Shown here piece after piece: positions 1 to 8,844 of a DNA stretch of 40,454 bases. This stretch comes from Streptococcus lactarius. GTDB lineage: Bacteria > Bacillota > Bacilli > Lactobacillales > Streptococcaceae. How positions within the stretch are numbered: the stretch's first letter is position 1; the number at the start of each line of letters is the position of its first letter. The DNA is taken from NCBI RefSeq assembly GCF_016642265.1, contig NZ_MRXX01000011.1:36059-76512 (forward strand). Reading direction: 5' to 3'. The notes beneath the pieces are model-generated. The model had not been told where the DNA came from. It made no database searches and was given only the letters and a program-made list of their open reading frames with translations. The position numbers and the translations under genes are program-made.

Positions 1-21
1 GACTTTTGTCCCAGCCTCCCT
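1..21 (+). repeat. 3' end fragment of a hairpin repeat element
   Basis: The first bases contain gtcccagcctccc. The same string closes the full element at 9619-9895 (agtcccagcctctt) and, on the other strand, the element at 28042-28220. This is probably the tail of another copy whose body lies left of the window. Only the 3' arm of the terminal hairpin is visible, so the call rests on this short match. Confidence 0.45.
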
Positions 22-24
22 TCT

Positions 25-336
25 TTATTTGTTACTTTCCTTATCTTGTAAAAGAAAACCAAGACCCACGCAAGCAAGAACACCCGCTGTGATCACTAAG
101 CCATTTGAAACCGGCAAAAGATCGTAGATCGCGTTTGCAATCATCAGCGCAATTAAAGCACAGATGACACTTGCCTTGTAGTCCTGTTTCATCAGATTTT
201 CAAGAGTAAAGAAAGCAAATAAGAGAACGGGGAATAAAGGCCAGATATTCACATCAAGTTTTGGAAAGCCACCCATTCCCATTGAAACAACCGCAAGAGC
301 AGCAAGAATAAATCCAAGTCCAAGTATTTTTTTCAT
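25..336 (-). CDS. Small LiaI/LiaF-type membrane protein (103 aa)
   Basis: A 103-residue, almost wholly hydrophobic protein with about four short membrane segments: residues 4-20, 31-43, 55-70 and 79-96. The central WPLFPVLLFAFF stretch resembles the LiaI-LiaF-like transmembrane region found in small Firmicute envelope proteins. No enzymatic motif is visible. The ATG at 336 follows a GAGGTGTTAGG ribosome-binding region. It stands alone behind its own promoter (388-416). The C-terminus is short and charged (QDKESNK). Function is unknown; a link to envelope stress would be inference from the domain resemblance only. Confidence 0.7.
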   Translation of the reverse strand: MKKILGLGFILAALAVVSMGMGGFPKLDVNIWPLFPVLLFAFFTLENLMKQDYKASVICALIALMIANAIYDLLPVSNGLVITAGVLACVGLGFLLQDKESNK

Positions 337-360
337 CCTAACACCTCATTTTCACTATTC

Positions 361-416
361 GGAAGGGTTCCTTCCTTTGATGATTCTATGATAGCAGAGG
401 GAGTGAAAAGTAACAA
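361..416 (-). promoter_or_regulatory. Sigma-A promoter and leader hairpin of the small membrane protein
   Basis: Reading the minus strand, -35 TTGTTA (416-411), a 17-nt spacer and -10 TATCAT (393-388) preceded by TGC (extended -10). The leader contains the perfect hairpin GGAAGG-AAC-CCTTCC (361-375) just before the ribosome-binding site of the gene starting at 336. Confidence 0.6.
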
Positions 417-464
417 GGACTTTTGACTAAGTGGTTAAAAATAGCGCCTATGCGGTCAAAAAAA

Positions 465-517
465 GGAGCGAGACAGAACGAATCGTTTATCACCATCATT
501 CATTATCTCGCCCCTCC
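465..517 (+). repeat. 5' hairpin of the repeat family, without its partner end
   Basis: It begins GGAGCGAGACAGAACGAA, the same start as the full element at 9619 (GGGAGCGAGACAGAACGAA). It folds back through GCGAGA (468-473) with TCTCGC (506-511) and GGAG (465-468) with CTCC (514-517). No closing gtcccagcctc hairpin follows within the next 150 bp, so this is a half element. The rest of the gene-free stretch 343-657 holds a promoter, this fragment and the tRNA-Thr terminator; I see nothing else in it. Confidence 0.55.
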
Positions 518-616
518 AAGTGGTGCTTCTAGCCATCACTACTACATCAAGCAGGTCCTTTTAATATTCATCGAAGCCTTTTATAATTAATTTGGTACAA
601 AAAGCAATTAAACATC

Positions 617-644
617 AAAAAAGCCCGTCACAACAGACTTTTTA
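617..644 (-). terminator. Intrinsic terminator of tRNA-Thr
   Basis: On the minus strand an 8-bp stem with G-U pairs (AAGTCTGT / ACGGGCTT) and a TGTG loop is followed by TTTTTT. It lies 14 nt beyond the tRNA 3' end. Confidence 0.8.
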
Positions 645-657
645 CTGTATCATTTGA

Positions 658-730
658 TGCCGATTGCAGGGATCGAACCTGTGACCTACGCGTTACGAGT
701 GCGTTGCTCTACCAACTGAGCTAAATCGGC
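658..730 (-). tRNA. tRNA-Thr (anticodon CGT)
   Basis: A 73-nt cloverleaf on the minus strand. The acceptor GCCGATT pairs with AATCGGC, and A73 is the discriminator. The D arm is GCTC-AGTTGGTA-GAGC. The anticodon loop CTCGTAA gives anticodon CGT, which reads ACG threonine codons. The anticodon stem has one A-C mismatch next to the loop. The T arm carries GGTTCGATCC. CCA is not encoded (TCA follows). It is a solitary tRNA with its own promoter and terminator. Confidence 0.95.
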
Positions 731-742
731 GATTACCTTCTT

Positions 743-770
743 AGTATAGCACTCTGAGAACGGATGTCAA
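743..770 (-). promoter_or_regulatory. Promoter of tRNA-Thr
   Basis: Minus strand: consensus -35 TTGACA (770-765), a 16-nt spacer and -10 TATACT (748-743) with a TGC extension, 12 nt upstream of the mature tRNA 5' end. A near-consensus stable-RNA promoter. Confidence 0.8.
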
Positions 771-776
771 GCACTT

Positions 777-1241
777 TTAGTTGATCTTTTTAATCAGAAT
801 CTGACATGGATTCTGTGGATCCCATAGTTGAGGAAAAATCTCTAATTTTTTAAAACCAAGACTGCGATAAAAGAGATTTGTTCGGTCATAATCTTTATTT
901 GAACCTTCTGCGACTGTTTTGACCTGTAGGTAGTCCACTTGTTTGACTGCTTCTCTTTCTATAGTCGTAATTAATTCCCTTCCAATTCCTTGACCTTGGA
1001 ATGATTTTTTCACGCCTAGACAGTCAATTTCAGCACAATCTTCACTCGAATATGATAAACTTATAAACCCTACTACATCACTTTCTTGATAAGCAGCCCA
1101 AACTCGTAAATCTTTAGCTCCTTCGATGTAGGCTTGCGTGCTTTCTGGTATTCCAAACCATTCTGGCAAATCCTTTAAAACCTCAGCGACAACTGCCATT
1201 TTTTGATCTTCATCCTTGACTTCTTTAATTACAAACATCAT
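777..1241 (-). CDS. GNAT-family N-acetyltransferase (154 aa)
   Basis: A single-domain GNAT acetyltransferase, expected to move an acetyl group from acetyl-CoA to an amine; the substrate cannot be read from the sequence. Motif A is visible as LGVKKSFQGQGIGRELI, with the Q-G-Q-G-I-G pyrophosphate loop near residues 82-87. It is followed by the FYRSLGFKKLE pattern typical of the C-terminal part of the fold. Length is normal for the family. The first of two adjacent ATG codons follows AGAAAGGAACTG. Only 35 bp separates it from the end of the upstream ABC permease, so it is probably the last gene of that transcription unit. Confidence 0.85.
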   Translation of the reverse strand: MMFVIKEVKDEDQKMAVVAEVLKDLPEWFGIPESTQAYIEGAKDLRVWAAYQESDVVGFISLSYSSEDCAEIDCLGVKKSFQGQGIGRELITTIEREAVKQVDYLQVKTVAEGSNKDYDRTNLFYRSLGFKKLEIFPQLWDPQNPCQILIKKIN

Positions 1242-1276
1242 CAGTTCCTTTCTTGATTTTAGTCTTACTTTACCTC

Positions 1277-2062
1277 TTACGAACCAGCACTTTCGTAAGC
1301 ATCCAATCCCCTATCCCAGAGTTTGAGGGAAATGCCAAAGAAGACAAGGGAAATCAGAATCAAACCACCGATGTTAAAGAGCCCATTCTTGCCCTGCAAG
1401 AAATAGCTGGCAGGATAGTAGGCCGTAAAGGCAAAAGGCACGATAAAACTGATTAACCAACGAAGGAGCGAATTGTAAATAGAAATGGGATACTTGGCAA
1501 AATCATTAAACATATAGAAAATGTAAATCATGGCACCTGACTGCTTGGTCCAAAAAGCGATGCTGGCTGTCGCGATTTTTAAAGAAGTGTAAATCAAGGT
1601 CGCAAAAGGAATACAAACTAGGAAAAGCAGGAATTTTGGAAGAGTCCAAGCGATGCTAGTCACTGTTGTTCCTAATAGAATGCCACCGACCAAAAGTTCG
1701 CCTAAAGCATCAATCTGGAAGGTCTCAACGAGGATATGAAAGAGAGGATTGATAGGTCGAGTCAAATACTTGTCAAACTCCCCTTTTCGAACTAGTCGTT
1801 GACCTAAAGCCCAGAGATTGTCAAAAAAGAGATGATCTAATCCCTTGGGAATTAAGGAAAATCCATAGATAAAGGCAATCTCTTGAAAGGTCCAACCTTC
1901 TAGCGAGGGGATGTGTTGAAAGATGACATTGAGAAACAAGAGGTTTAGTCCTTGTGTCAGAAAGACTCCCAAGACACCAACCACAAAATCTACCTTGTAT
2001 TCCATGATTTGCTTGATGTACTGTCTGATAAAAATCAGATGCATGCGTTGATATTTTTTCAT
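1277..2062 (-). CDS. ABC-2 type transporter permease (261 aa)
   Basis: An integral membrane protein with about six hydrophobic segments, no signal peptide and no ATPase motif. It matches the ABC-2 permease group (COG3694-like) that accompanies an ATPase and a second permease. It is the third gene of a tight unit: 1 nt lies between the stop of the preceding permease (2064) and this start (2062). The pair would form the membrane channel of an exporter driven by the ATPase at 2884-3876. The substrate is unknown; related systems are annotated only generally as multidrug or lipid exporters. Confidence 0.85.
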   Translation of the reverse strand: MKKYQRMHLIFIRQYIKQIMEYKVDFVVGVLGVFLTQGLNLLFLNVIFQHIPSLEGWTFQEIAFIYGFSLIPKGLDHLFFDNLWALGQRLVRKGEFDKYLTRPINPLFHILVETFQIDALGELLVGGILLGTTVTSIAWTLPKFLLFLVCIPFATLIYTSLKIATASIAFWTKQSGAMIYIFYMFNDFAKYPISIYNSLLRWLISFIVPFAFTAYYPASYFLQGKNGLFNIGGLILISLVFFGISLKLWDRGLDAYESAGS

Positions 2063-2063
2063 A

Positions 2064-2882
2064 CTAACCTCCCTGAATGGTGATAAATGACTGGACTCGT
2101 TTCCAAATCAACTGAGACAAGCCCACCATCACTATAAGCCAGAAAAGCTGAAGCAAAAGTGCTTGAAGAATCTGACTAGCATCGTATTTCCCAACAATGA
2201 TCATGACCGGAGTGTAAATTAAGGATGAAAATGGCAATAAGGAGAGAATATCTGAAACCACCTTTGGAAAAAACGTTAAGGGAATCAAACTGCCAGACAT
2301 AAAGGCCACTATTGAAGTCTTGAGTAGATTGGAACCCCATAAATTTTTAAATACAAAGGCTGAAAATCCAAAGCAGATATTAAAGAAAAAGTTAATCAGA
2401 TAAGCCAGAGTTAAGCTAAAGAGATAAAGGACAGTTAAGCCCAGTACTTCTACAATATCTTGCCCAGATAAGATTTTCATCAAAACAATGACACTTAAAA
2501 ATGGCAGTCCAACTGAGATAAAAATCAACCACTTGGAGCCAAGTTCGGTGAAAAGGTAAGAGGCCGCAAAATGCACTGGTCTCAGCAAGCGCATGATAAT
2601 GGAGCCATCCTTGACCTCCTCCCCAATCATAAAGGAGCTATCAGACCTGGTCAACAGATTGGTCACAAAACTCATGATGATGTAGAGAGTGATATCTGCC
2701 ATACTGAAGCCCTGAATCAAAGGCTCCTGTGAGGAATCAAAGACAGCCTTCCAGAGATAGAAAGCGACAAAAGCCCCCATGACATCACCAATCCGATAGA
2801 GAATAAAGTTGACTCGATAGCTAATCAACTCCTGAATTCCTGCATTGATAAAGGGTTTATAACGTCTCCACAATTTGACCAT
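2064..2882 (-). CDS. ABC-2 type transporter permease (272 aa)
   Basis: An integral membrane protein with about six membrane segments and a positively charged N-terminus (MVKLWRRYKPF). It is typical of the COG4587-like partner permease of ABC-2 exporters. Its start (2882) lies 1 nt past the stop of the ATPase gene and its stop abuts the next permease, so the three products are probably made together and assemble as one ATPase-permease-permease exporter. No substrate-specific motif is visible. Confidence 0.85.
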   Translation of the reverse strand: MVKLWRRYKPFINAGIQELISYRVNFILYRIGDVMGAFVAFYLWKAVFDSSQEPLIQGFSMADITLYIIMSFVTNLLTRSDSSFMIGEEVKDGSIIMRLLRPVHFAASYLFTELGSKWLIFISVGLPFLSVIVLMKILSGQDIVEVLGLTVLYLFSLTLAYLINFFFNICFGFSAFVFKNLWGSNLLKTSIVAFMSGSLIPLTFFPKVVSDILSLLPFSSLIYTPVMIIVGKYDASQILQALLLQLFWLIVMVGLSQLIWKRVQSFITIQGG

Positions 2883-2883
2883 C

Positions 2884-3876
2884 TTAGAGCTCCTTTCGGT
2901 AGAAGCGACGGATAATATCCTCGATATCCGTATCCATCATCTTCAAATCACGGACTTCAAAATCAGATAAGGTTTGCTTGATAATATCGGCCGACTGGTA
3001 GCGGGAACTATCGAATTCAATATTGAGAGTATTTCCTTGTCTATCAATGGACATATCAGGCAAGCCCTCATAGTGAGAAAGGAGATGACTTTGACCTGGC
3101 ACCAGTTCAAAGGAAAGAGTCTTCATCTTGCCAAAGGTCTCCTTGAGCTGGCTAACCGTTCCATCAAAAATCTCTTGCCCCCTATCAATCATAAAAATCC
3201 GATCACAGAGTTGCTCAATGTCGCTCAAGTCGTGAGTGGTCAAGAGAATGGTTGTTTCTTCCTCTTGATTGATCTGGGTGATAGCACGTCGAATGTTGTA
3301 CTTGACCGACACATCCAAACCAATAGTCGGCTCATCTAAAAAGAGAACCTTGGGATTGTGAAGCAAAGAAGCCGCAATATCCGCCCGCATCCGTTGACCT
3401 AGTGAAAGAGTCCGCACAGGATCCTTGATAAATTCCTTCAAATCCAAAACTTCATTCAAAAAGTCCATGCGCTTATGGAAAAGCGAGTCCGGTACATCAT
3501 AGATCTCTTTCAAAACCGTGTAGGTCTCTTGCAGAGCCAAATCCCACCATAGCTGGGTGCGTTGTCCGAAAACCACTCCAATATCCTTGACATAATCTTG
3601 GCGATTATTCTGGGGAATCTTGCCGTTAATCCGACAAAAGCCAGATGTGGGCTTCAAAATCCCTGTCAGCATTTTGATGGTGGTTGACTTCCCAGCACCA
3701 TTTGCCCCGATAAATCCTAAAATCTGCCCTTTTGGAACTTCAAAAGTTAAATCCTTGACCGCTTCAAAGGTCTGCTTTTCAGGATGAATAAAGGAGCGCA
3801 AGGCTCCCTTTAACCCCGGCTCCTTAACTGTCTTCACAAAATTTTTCCGAAGATGTTGCACTTCTATCATTGCCAT
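2884..3876 (-). CDS. ABC transporter ATP-binding protein (330 aa)
   Basis: The nucleotide-binding subunit of the three-gene exporter. Visible motifs: Walker A GANGAGKST (near residues 57-65), signature LSLGQRMRADI, Walker B VLFLDEPTIGLD and H-loop LLTTHDLSDIEQ. A C-terminal extension of about 90 residues follows the ATPase core, as in the COG4586 group. An insertion rich in basic residues near positions 15-35 precedes Walker A, also usual for that group. The ATG at 3876 is supported by AAGGAGATAGAT directly upstream. First gene of the unit ATPase-permease-permease-GNAT; transcription starts from the promoter at 3986-4014, overlapped by a cre-like site. Confidence 0.9.
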   Translation of the reverse strand: MAMIEVQHLRKNFVKTVKEPGLKGALRSFIHPEKQTFEAVKDLTFEVPKGQILGFIGANGAGKSTTIKMLTGILKPTSGFCRINGKIPQNNRQDYVKDIGVVFGQRTQLWWDLALQETYTVLKEIYDVPDSLFHKRMDFLNEVLDLKEFIKDPVRTLSLGQRMRADIAASLLHNPKVLFLDEPTIGLDVSVKYNIRRAITQINQEEETTILLTTHDLSDIEQLCDRIFMIDRGQEIFDGTVSQLKETFGKMKTLSFELVPGQSHLLSHYEGLPDMSIDRQGNTLNIEFDSSRYQSADIIKQTLSDFEVRDLKMMDTDIEDIIRRFYRKEL

Positions 3877-3985
3877 ATCTATCTCCTTATCGTAAGAAGC
3901 AACATTGTATTTTTGACTACAAATATTCTAAATCCTTACTTTCTACACTTTCTCAATATTATTACAGAAGGCTTTATACCAACCT

Positions 3986-4023
3986 ATTATAATCTAATAA
4001 AAATAGGAATGCAAGCGTTTGCT
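3986..4023 (-). promoter_or_regulatory. ABC exporter promoter overlapped by a CcpA (cre) site
   Basis: Minus strand: -35 TTGCAT (4014-4009), a 17-nt spacer and -10 TATAAT (3991-3986). The plus-strand sequence ATGCAAGCGTTTGCT (4009-4023) fits the catabolite-responsive element pattern WTGNAANCGNWNNCW without a mismatch and covers the -35 box. Repression by CcpA during growth on preferred sugars is the natural inference. Confidence 0.7.
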
Positions 4024-4105
4024 TATTGATTATGAAATGAGAGATTTCTCTCTTAAAATGATACTTTTAAGCAAAAATTATGTTTAATAGTTTCCTTAAG
4101 ACACC

Positions 4106-4135
4106 AAAAAAACTGCCCCTAGGGGCAGGTTTTTT
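4106..4135 (-). terminator. Terminator of the alpha/beta hydrolase gene (bidirectional shape)
   Basis: The perfect 16-bp palindrome ctgcccctaggggcag (4113-4128) is flanked by seven A on the left and six T on the right. It can therefore terminate transcription in either direction. The only gene that reads into it is the hydrolase ending at 4236. Confidence 0.85.
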
Positions 4136-4235
4136 GTTAAGAAAAAGAATTTTTTTAATCGAGAAAATTAACGATTCTACTGTAAATCCTCCAGCATTTA
4201 ATGATTATCATCAGTCTCAATGGATTTTTAAGCCC

Positions 4236-5168
4236 TCAATTATTCTCCAAAAATTCTTTAATCCGAGAAACAATAGCATCGCTTTGATAATGATAGAGGT
4301 CGTGAGGCGCATCCATATAGACGACTTGAACATTAGACTGGTCGCTTGCAAATCTCTCTGCATAACGTTGCCACTCTGATTGGCTAAAGGTCGTGCCTTC
4401 ACCGTTAGACACCAGGAGTAAGGCTGGAATTTTCGGATTAATGCTAGAGGGAACTTTCTTGGCATTTTCCCTTGCCAAACGGGATTCATGGAGCATGGCT
4501 TGTGACATCAACTGCTTATATGCTAGTAATTTATATTGTTGTCGTTCAGTTTCAGTCAGAGTTGGATTTTTTATATAAAAGGACTCAGGGAAATAGCGTA
4601 ATAAGCCAATCTTACTGCTCCAATAAGCCACAGTAAGCAAGGCCTGATTATCCTTTAAATCCTCATAACTTGCTGGTAATGCCCAATCCAGACCAACCAA
4701 GGCTTTCACTTCATCAGGATACTTTTCCTGCCAAGCCAGACTTTCAAGACTAGCCATTGAATGAGACAGAATGATAAAAGGTCCTGATATATTTGCTTGT
4801 GATAGAGCTTGACGGGTCTCAGAAAGAACCGTCATCACATCTCTTGATTGATCACTATCTTCATTAAAACCATATCCCGCTCGCTCTACGACGACTACTT
4901 TGAATTTTTTTGATAGAGGGTCCAATAGATTCTTAAAGTCTAATATAGGTGAAGCAATACCTGCACCTGAAAGAAATACTATTGTCTCTGGACCATCCCC
5001 TTCAACGTAAACATTGATTTTGTGCCCATTAACGAGAACAGTTTTACCCGTAGGAGTTAGAGATGCTTGTTCCTTTTCTAAGCTGATACGATGAAAGATA
5101 AATGTTGCTACTAAAAACAAAAGAATGAAACCAAGAAAGGCTAGACAGTATTTTTTCAGTTTTTTCAT
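4236..5168 (-). CDS. Membrane-anchored alpha/beta hydrolase (310 aa)
   Basis: An alpha/beta-hydrolase-fold protein with an N-terminal membrane anchor (residues about 8-25), so the catalytic domain probably faces outward. The oxyanion region reads FLSGAG (65-70). The nucleophile elbow is SHSMAS with Ser137, replacing the usual GxSxG glycines. A C-terminal APHDLYHYQ supplies the catalytic histidine. Substrate unknown. I choose the ATG at 5168 (MKKLKKYC). An upstream in-frame TTG at 5183 would add five residues but lies inside or upstream of the -10 box. There is no ribosome-binding site before either start, and the promoter places the transcription start on this ATG. It is separated from fba by a terminator. 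Confidence 0.8.
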   Translation of the reverse strand: MKKLKKYCLAFLGFILLFLVATFIFHRISLEKEQASLTPTGKTVLVNGHKINVYVEGDGPETIVFLSGAGIASPILDFKNLLDPLSKKFKVVVVERAGYGFNEDSDQSRDVMTVLSETRQALSQANISGPFIILSHSMASLESLAWQEKYPDEVKALVGLDWALPASYEDLKDNQALLTVAYWSSKIGLLRYFPESFYIKNPTLTETERQQYKLLAYKQLMSQAMLHESRLARENAKKVPSSINPKIPALLLVSNGEGTTFSQSEWQRYAERFASDQSNVQVVYMDAPHDLYHYQSDAIVSRIKEFLENN

Positions 5169-5174
5169 AGCATT

Positions 5175-5203
5175 ATTGTACAAAAATTAAATCCCGGAAG
5201 CAA
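5175..5203 (-). promoter_or_regulatory. Promoter giving an apparently leaderless hydrolase mRNA
   Basis: Minus strand: -35 TTGCTT (5203-5198), a 17-nt spacer and -10 TACAAT (5180-5175). The A of the ATG (5168) is 7 nt after the -10 box, which is where transcription normally begins. No Shine-Dalgarno sequence is present. Confidence 0.55.
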
Positions 5204-5210
5204 CTTTTCC

Positions 5211-5246
5211 CAAACAAAAAAACAAGATCCACATGGGACCTTGTTT
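5211..5246 (-). terminator. Terminator of fba
   Basis: Minus strand: AACAAGGTCC pairs with GGATCTTGTT (one G-U pair) around a short loop, followed by TTTTTGTTTG. It is located 12 nt after the fba stop codon. Confidence 0.85.
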
Positions 5247-5257
5247 TCCTATTTTTA

Positions 5258-6139
5258 TTAAGCTTTGCCTTCTGAACCGAATACGTCGATACGTTCTTCA
5301 ACAGCTGCTGTAATTGCTTCGAAACCTGGTTTCAAGAATTTACGTGGGTCGAAGAGTTTCTTCTTGTCGTATTCTGCTTCGTTTGCATCGTATTCACGTA
5401 CGAATTGACGAGTAGCGTTTGCAAATGCGATTTGGCATTCAGTGTTAACATTAACTTTCGCAACACCAAGTTTGATGGCTGCTTGGATTTGATCATCAGG
5501 GATACCTGATCCACCGTGCAATACGATTGGGAATCCTGGTACAGCTTCAGTCAATTTTTGCAAGTGGTCAAGGTGAAGACCTTTCCAGTTTGCTGGGTAA
5601 GGACCGTGGATGTTACCGATACCTGCTGCCAAGAAGTCAATTCCTGTAGCAACCATTGCTTTAGCATCTTCGATTGGTGCCAATTCACCGTCACCGATGA
5701 TACCGTCTTCTTCACCACCGATAGTACCAACTTCAGCTTCAACGGAAACGCCTTTAGCATGAGCTTTTTCAACGACGTCTTTCGCCAATTTAAGGTTTTC
5801 TTCAACTGGAAGGTGTGAACCATCAAACATGATTGAAGTGTAACCAGCTTCGATACATTCAAGAGCATCTTCATAATGACCATGGTCAAGGTGAATAGCA
5901 ACTGGTACAGTGATTCCCATTGCTTCTACAAGGTTTTCGATAAGGGCTTTACATACTTTGTAACCACCCATGTATTTTGCAGCACCCATAGAAGTTTGGA
6001 TAAGTACTGGAGCTTTCTTAGCTTCTGCTGCACGCAAGATAGCTTGAGTCCACTCAAGGTTGTTTGTGTTAAATCCACCAACTGCATAACCATTGTCACG
6101 AGCTGCTTGGACAAATTTTTCTGCTGAAACGATTGCCAT
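5258..6139 (-). CDS. fba: Fructose-bisphosphate aldolase, class II
   Basis: A cytosolic, zinc-dependent glycolytic enzyme that reversibly cleaves fructose 1,6-bisphosphate into dihydroxyacetone phosphate and glyceraldehyde 3-phosphate. At 293 residues it has the usual length of the Gram-positive class II form. Metal- and substrate-binding signatures are seen at HLDHGHYEDALECIEAG, SVEAEVGTIGGEEDG, HGGSGIPDDQI and VAKVNVNTE. The ATG at 6139 follows AGAGGAGGCC. It is monocistronic, with its own terminator (5211-5246). A GTGGTTTAACCAC palindrome (6166-6178) lies in the leader between promoter and ribosome-binding site; its role is unknown. Confidence 0.97.
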   Translation of the reverse strand: MAIVSAEKFVQAARDNGYAVGGFNTNNLEWTQAILRAAEAKKAPVLIQTSMGAAKYMGGYKVCKALIENLVEAMGITVPVAIHLDHGHYEDALECIEAGYTSIMFDGSHLPVEENLKLAKDVVEKAHAKGVSVEAEVGTIGGEEDGIIGDGELAPIEDAKAMVATGIDFLAAGIGNIHGPYPANWKGLHLDHLQKLTEAVPGFPIVLHGGSGIPDDQIQAAIKLGVAKVNVNTECQIAFANATRQFVREYDANEAEYDKKKLFDPRKFLKPGFEAITAAVEERIDVFGSEGKA

Positions 6140-6189
6140 TAGTAGTAGGCCTCCTCTAATTTTTTGTGGTTAAACCACTTACATTGTTT

Positions 6190-6218
6190 ATTTTATCACT
6201 TTTACGCTAAAATTGCTA
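6190..6218 (-). promoter_or_regulatory. Probable fba promoter
   Basis: Minus strand: -10 TAAAAT (6195-6190), 17-nt spacer, weak -35 TAGCAA (6218-6213). The -10 match and spacing are good but the -35 is poor for so highly expressed a gene, so the exact boxes are uncertain. Confidence 0.45.
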
Positions 6219-6293
6219 GTCTTTCCATTAGCTTTACGTGATTTCTTCTGATAATTGAGGAGAAACCCTCTCCCTCCTACCTTTTCAAAAAGC

Positions 6294-6316
6294 AAAAAAG
6301 GGAGCTAACCCCCTTT
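6294..6316 (-). terminator. Terminator of the 149-aa membrane protein gene
   Basis: Minus strand: AAAGGG pairs with CCCTTT across the loop GGTTAGCT, followed by a T run. The stem begins at the stop codon of the gene ending at 6316. Confidence 0.75.
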
Positions 6317-6765
6317 CAATCCTTCTCTTTGAAATTTTTTAATGAGACTAGAAAGCCAATCCCGCAAATCACAAGGGATACCGCTGCAACCCATTGTGAA
6401 TAGAAATAAGCATCAAATAACTGACTGTCGGTAAATAGTTTTCCAAGAAGCCCGTTTACCAATCCTTCAAGAAACGGAAAGCTCTCGTACATAGCAAGTA
6501 TTGCCGCAAGAAAGAGAATACAGCCTGCCATCAAGAAAAGATTGGGAATCCACTTTTTAATCCTTTTCTCTTTCCTGAGCAAATACTTAGAAGCAATCGC
6601 TGCTAGAAAAACGAGGAGGTTCCATATGTTTAAGGCGATAAAATATCTAAAAGCATCCTTGTATGCGCCTATCGCCATAGCTAAAATCATAATAGGACCG
6701 AAAAAATTAATGGCACTTCCCAAGAGCGCTAGGAACCCATCGGCCAAAATCAGATACTTCTTCAT
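6316..6765 (-). CDS. Hypothetical four-TM membrane protein (149 aa)
   Basis: A 149-residue polytopic protein with four hydrophobic segments (about residues 5-32, 41-62, 73-92 and 120-142). Between segments 2 and 3 lies a strongly basic loop (RKEKRIKKW), which suggests that loop is cytoplasmic. I do not recognise a family or a catalytic motif. The ATG at 6765 follows GATGAGGTGAGAAC, a good ribosome-binding site. It lies between fba and tRNA-Leu as a single-gene unit with its own terminator. Confidence 0.75.
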   Translation of the reverse strand: MKKYLILADGFLALLGSAINFFGPIMILAMAIGAYKDAFRYFIALNIWNLLVFLAAIASKYLLRKEKRIKKWIPNLFLMAGCILFLAAILAMYESFPFLEGLVNGLLGKLFTDSQLFDAYFYSQWVAAVSLVICGIGFLVSLKNFKEKD

Positions 6766-6787
6766 GTTCTCACCTCATCTCACACCT

Positions 6788-6815
6788 ATTCTACCACAAA
6801 GGTTTCGAGAAACAA
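6788..6815 (-). promoter_or_regulatory. Possible promoter of the 149-aa membrane protein gene
   Basis: Minus strand: -35 TTGTTT (6815-6810), 16-nt spacer, -10 TAGAAT (6793-6788). It overlaps the U tract of the tRNA-Leu terminator, so the two signals are packed together. Confidence 0.45.
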
Positions 6816-6838
6816 AAAAAGACAGCCGAAGCTATCTT
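6812..6838 (-). terminator. Terminator of tRNA-Leu
   Basis: Minus strand: AAGATAGC pairs with GCTGTCTT (one G-U) around a stable TTCG tetraloop, followed by TTTTTTTG. It lies a few bases downstream of the tRNA. Confidence 0.9.
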
Positions 6839-6845
6839 CATCCGA

Positions 6846-6931
6846 TGCGGAGAGAGGGACTTGAACCCTCACGACCTAAAGCGGTCACAGGATCCTTAGT
6901 CCTGCGCGTCTGCCAATTCCGCCATCCCCGC
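6846..6931 (-). tRNA. tRNA-Leu (anticodon AAG)
   Basis: An 86-nt class II tRNA on the minus strand. The acceptor GCGGGGA pairs with TCTCCGC (one G-U), with discriminator A. The anticodon stem CAGGA/TCCTG holds the loop CTAAGGA, giving anticodon AAG (leucine; A34 would normally be deaminated to inosine). A long variable arm with stem GACCGC...TTTAGGTC precedes the T arm GGTTCAAGTCC. CCA is not encoded. Confidence 0.93.
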
Positions 6932-6947
6932 GATTGAGTACCTTACT

Positions 6948-6976
6948 AGTATATCAATCATCGAGATGTTTGTCAA
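6948..6976 (-). promoter_or_regulatory. Promoter of tRNA-Leu
   Basis: Minus strand: perfect -35 TTGACA (6976-6971), 17-nt spacer, -10 TATACT (6953-6948) with TGA extension. Same design as the tRNA-Thr promoter at 743-770. Confidence 0.8.
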
Positions 6977-7017
6977 GATTTTTTTCAAACTTTTTTCAGG
7001 GTTTGCCATCTCTTTCA

Positions 7018-7053
7018 ATGAAAAGAGGCCAGGTGACGAAACCTAACCTCTTC
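7018..7053 (-). terminator. Terminator of pyrG
   Basis: Minus strand: AAGAGGTTAGGT pairs with ACCTGGCCTCTT (two G-U pairs) around a six-base loop, followed by TTTTCATTG. It lies directly after the pyrG stop. Confidence 0.85.
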
Positions 7054-7056
7054 TTC

Positions 7057-8810
<1,754 letters not shown>

Positions 8811-8844
8811 ATTGAAAAATTTCATGATACTAATTATCATATAC

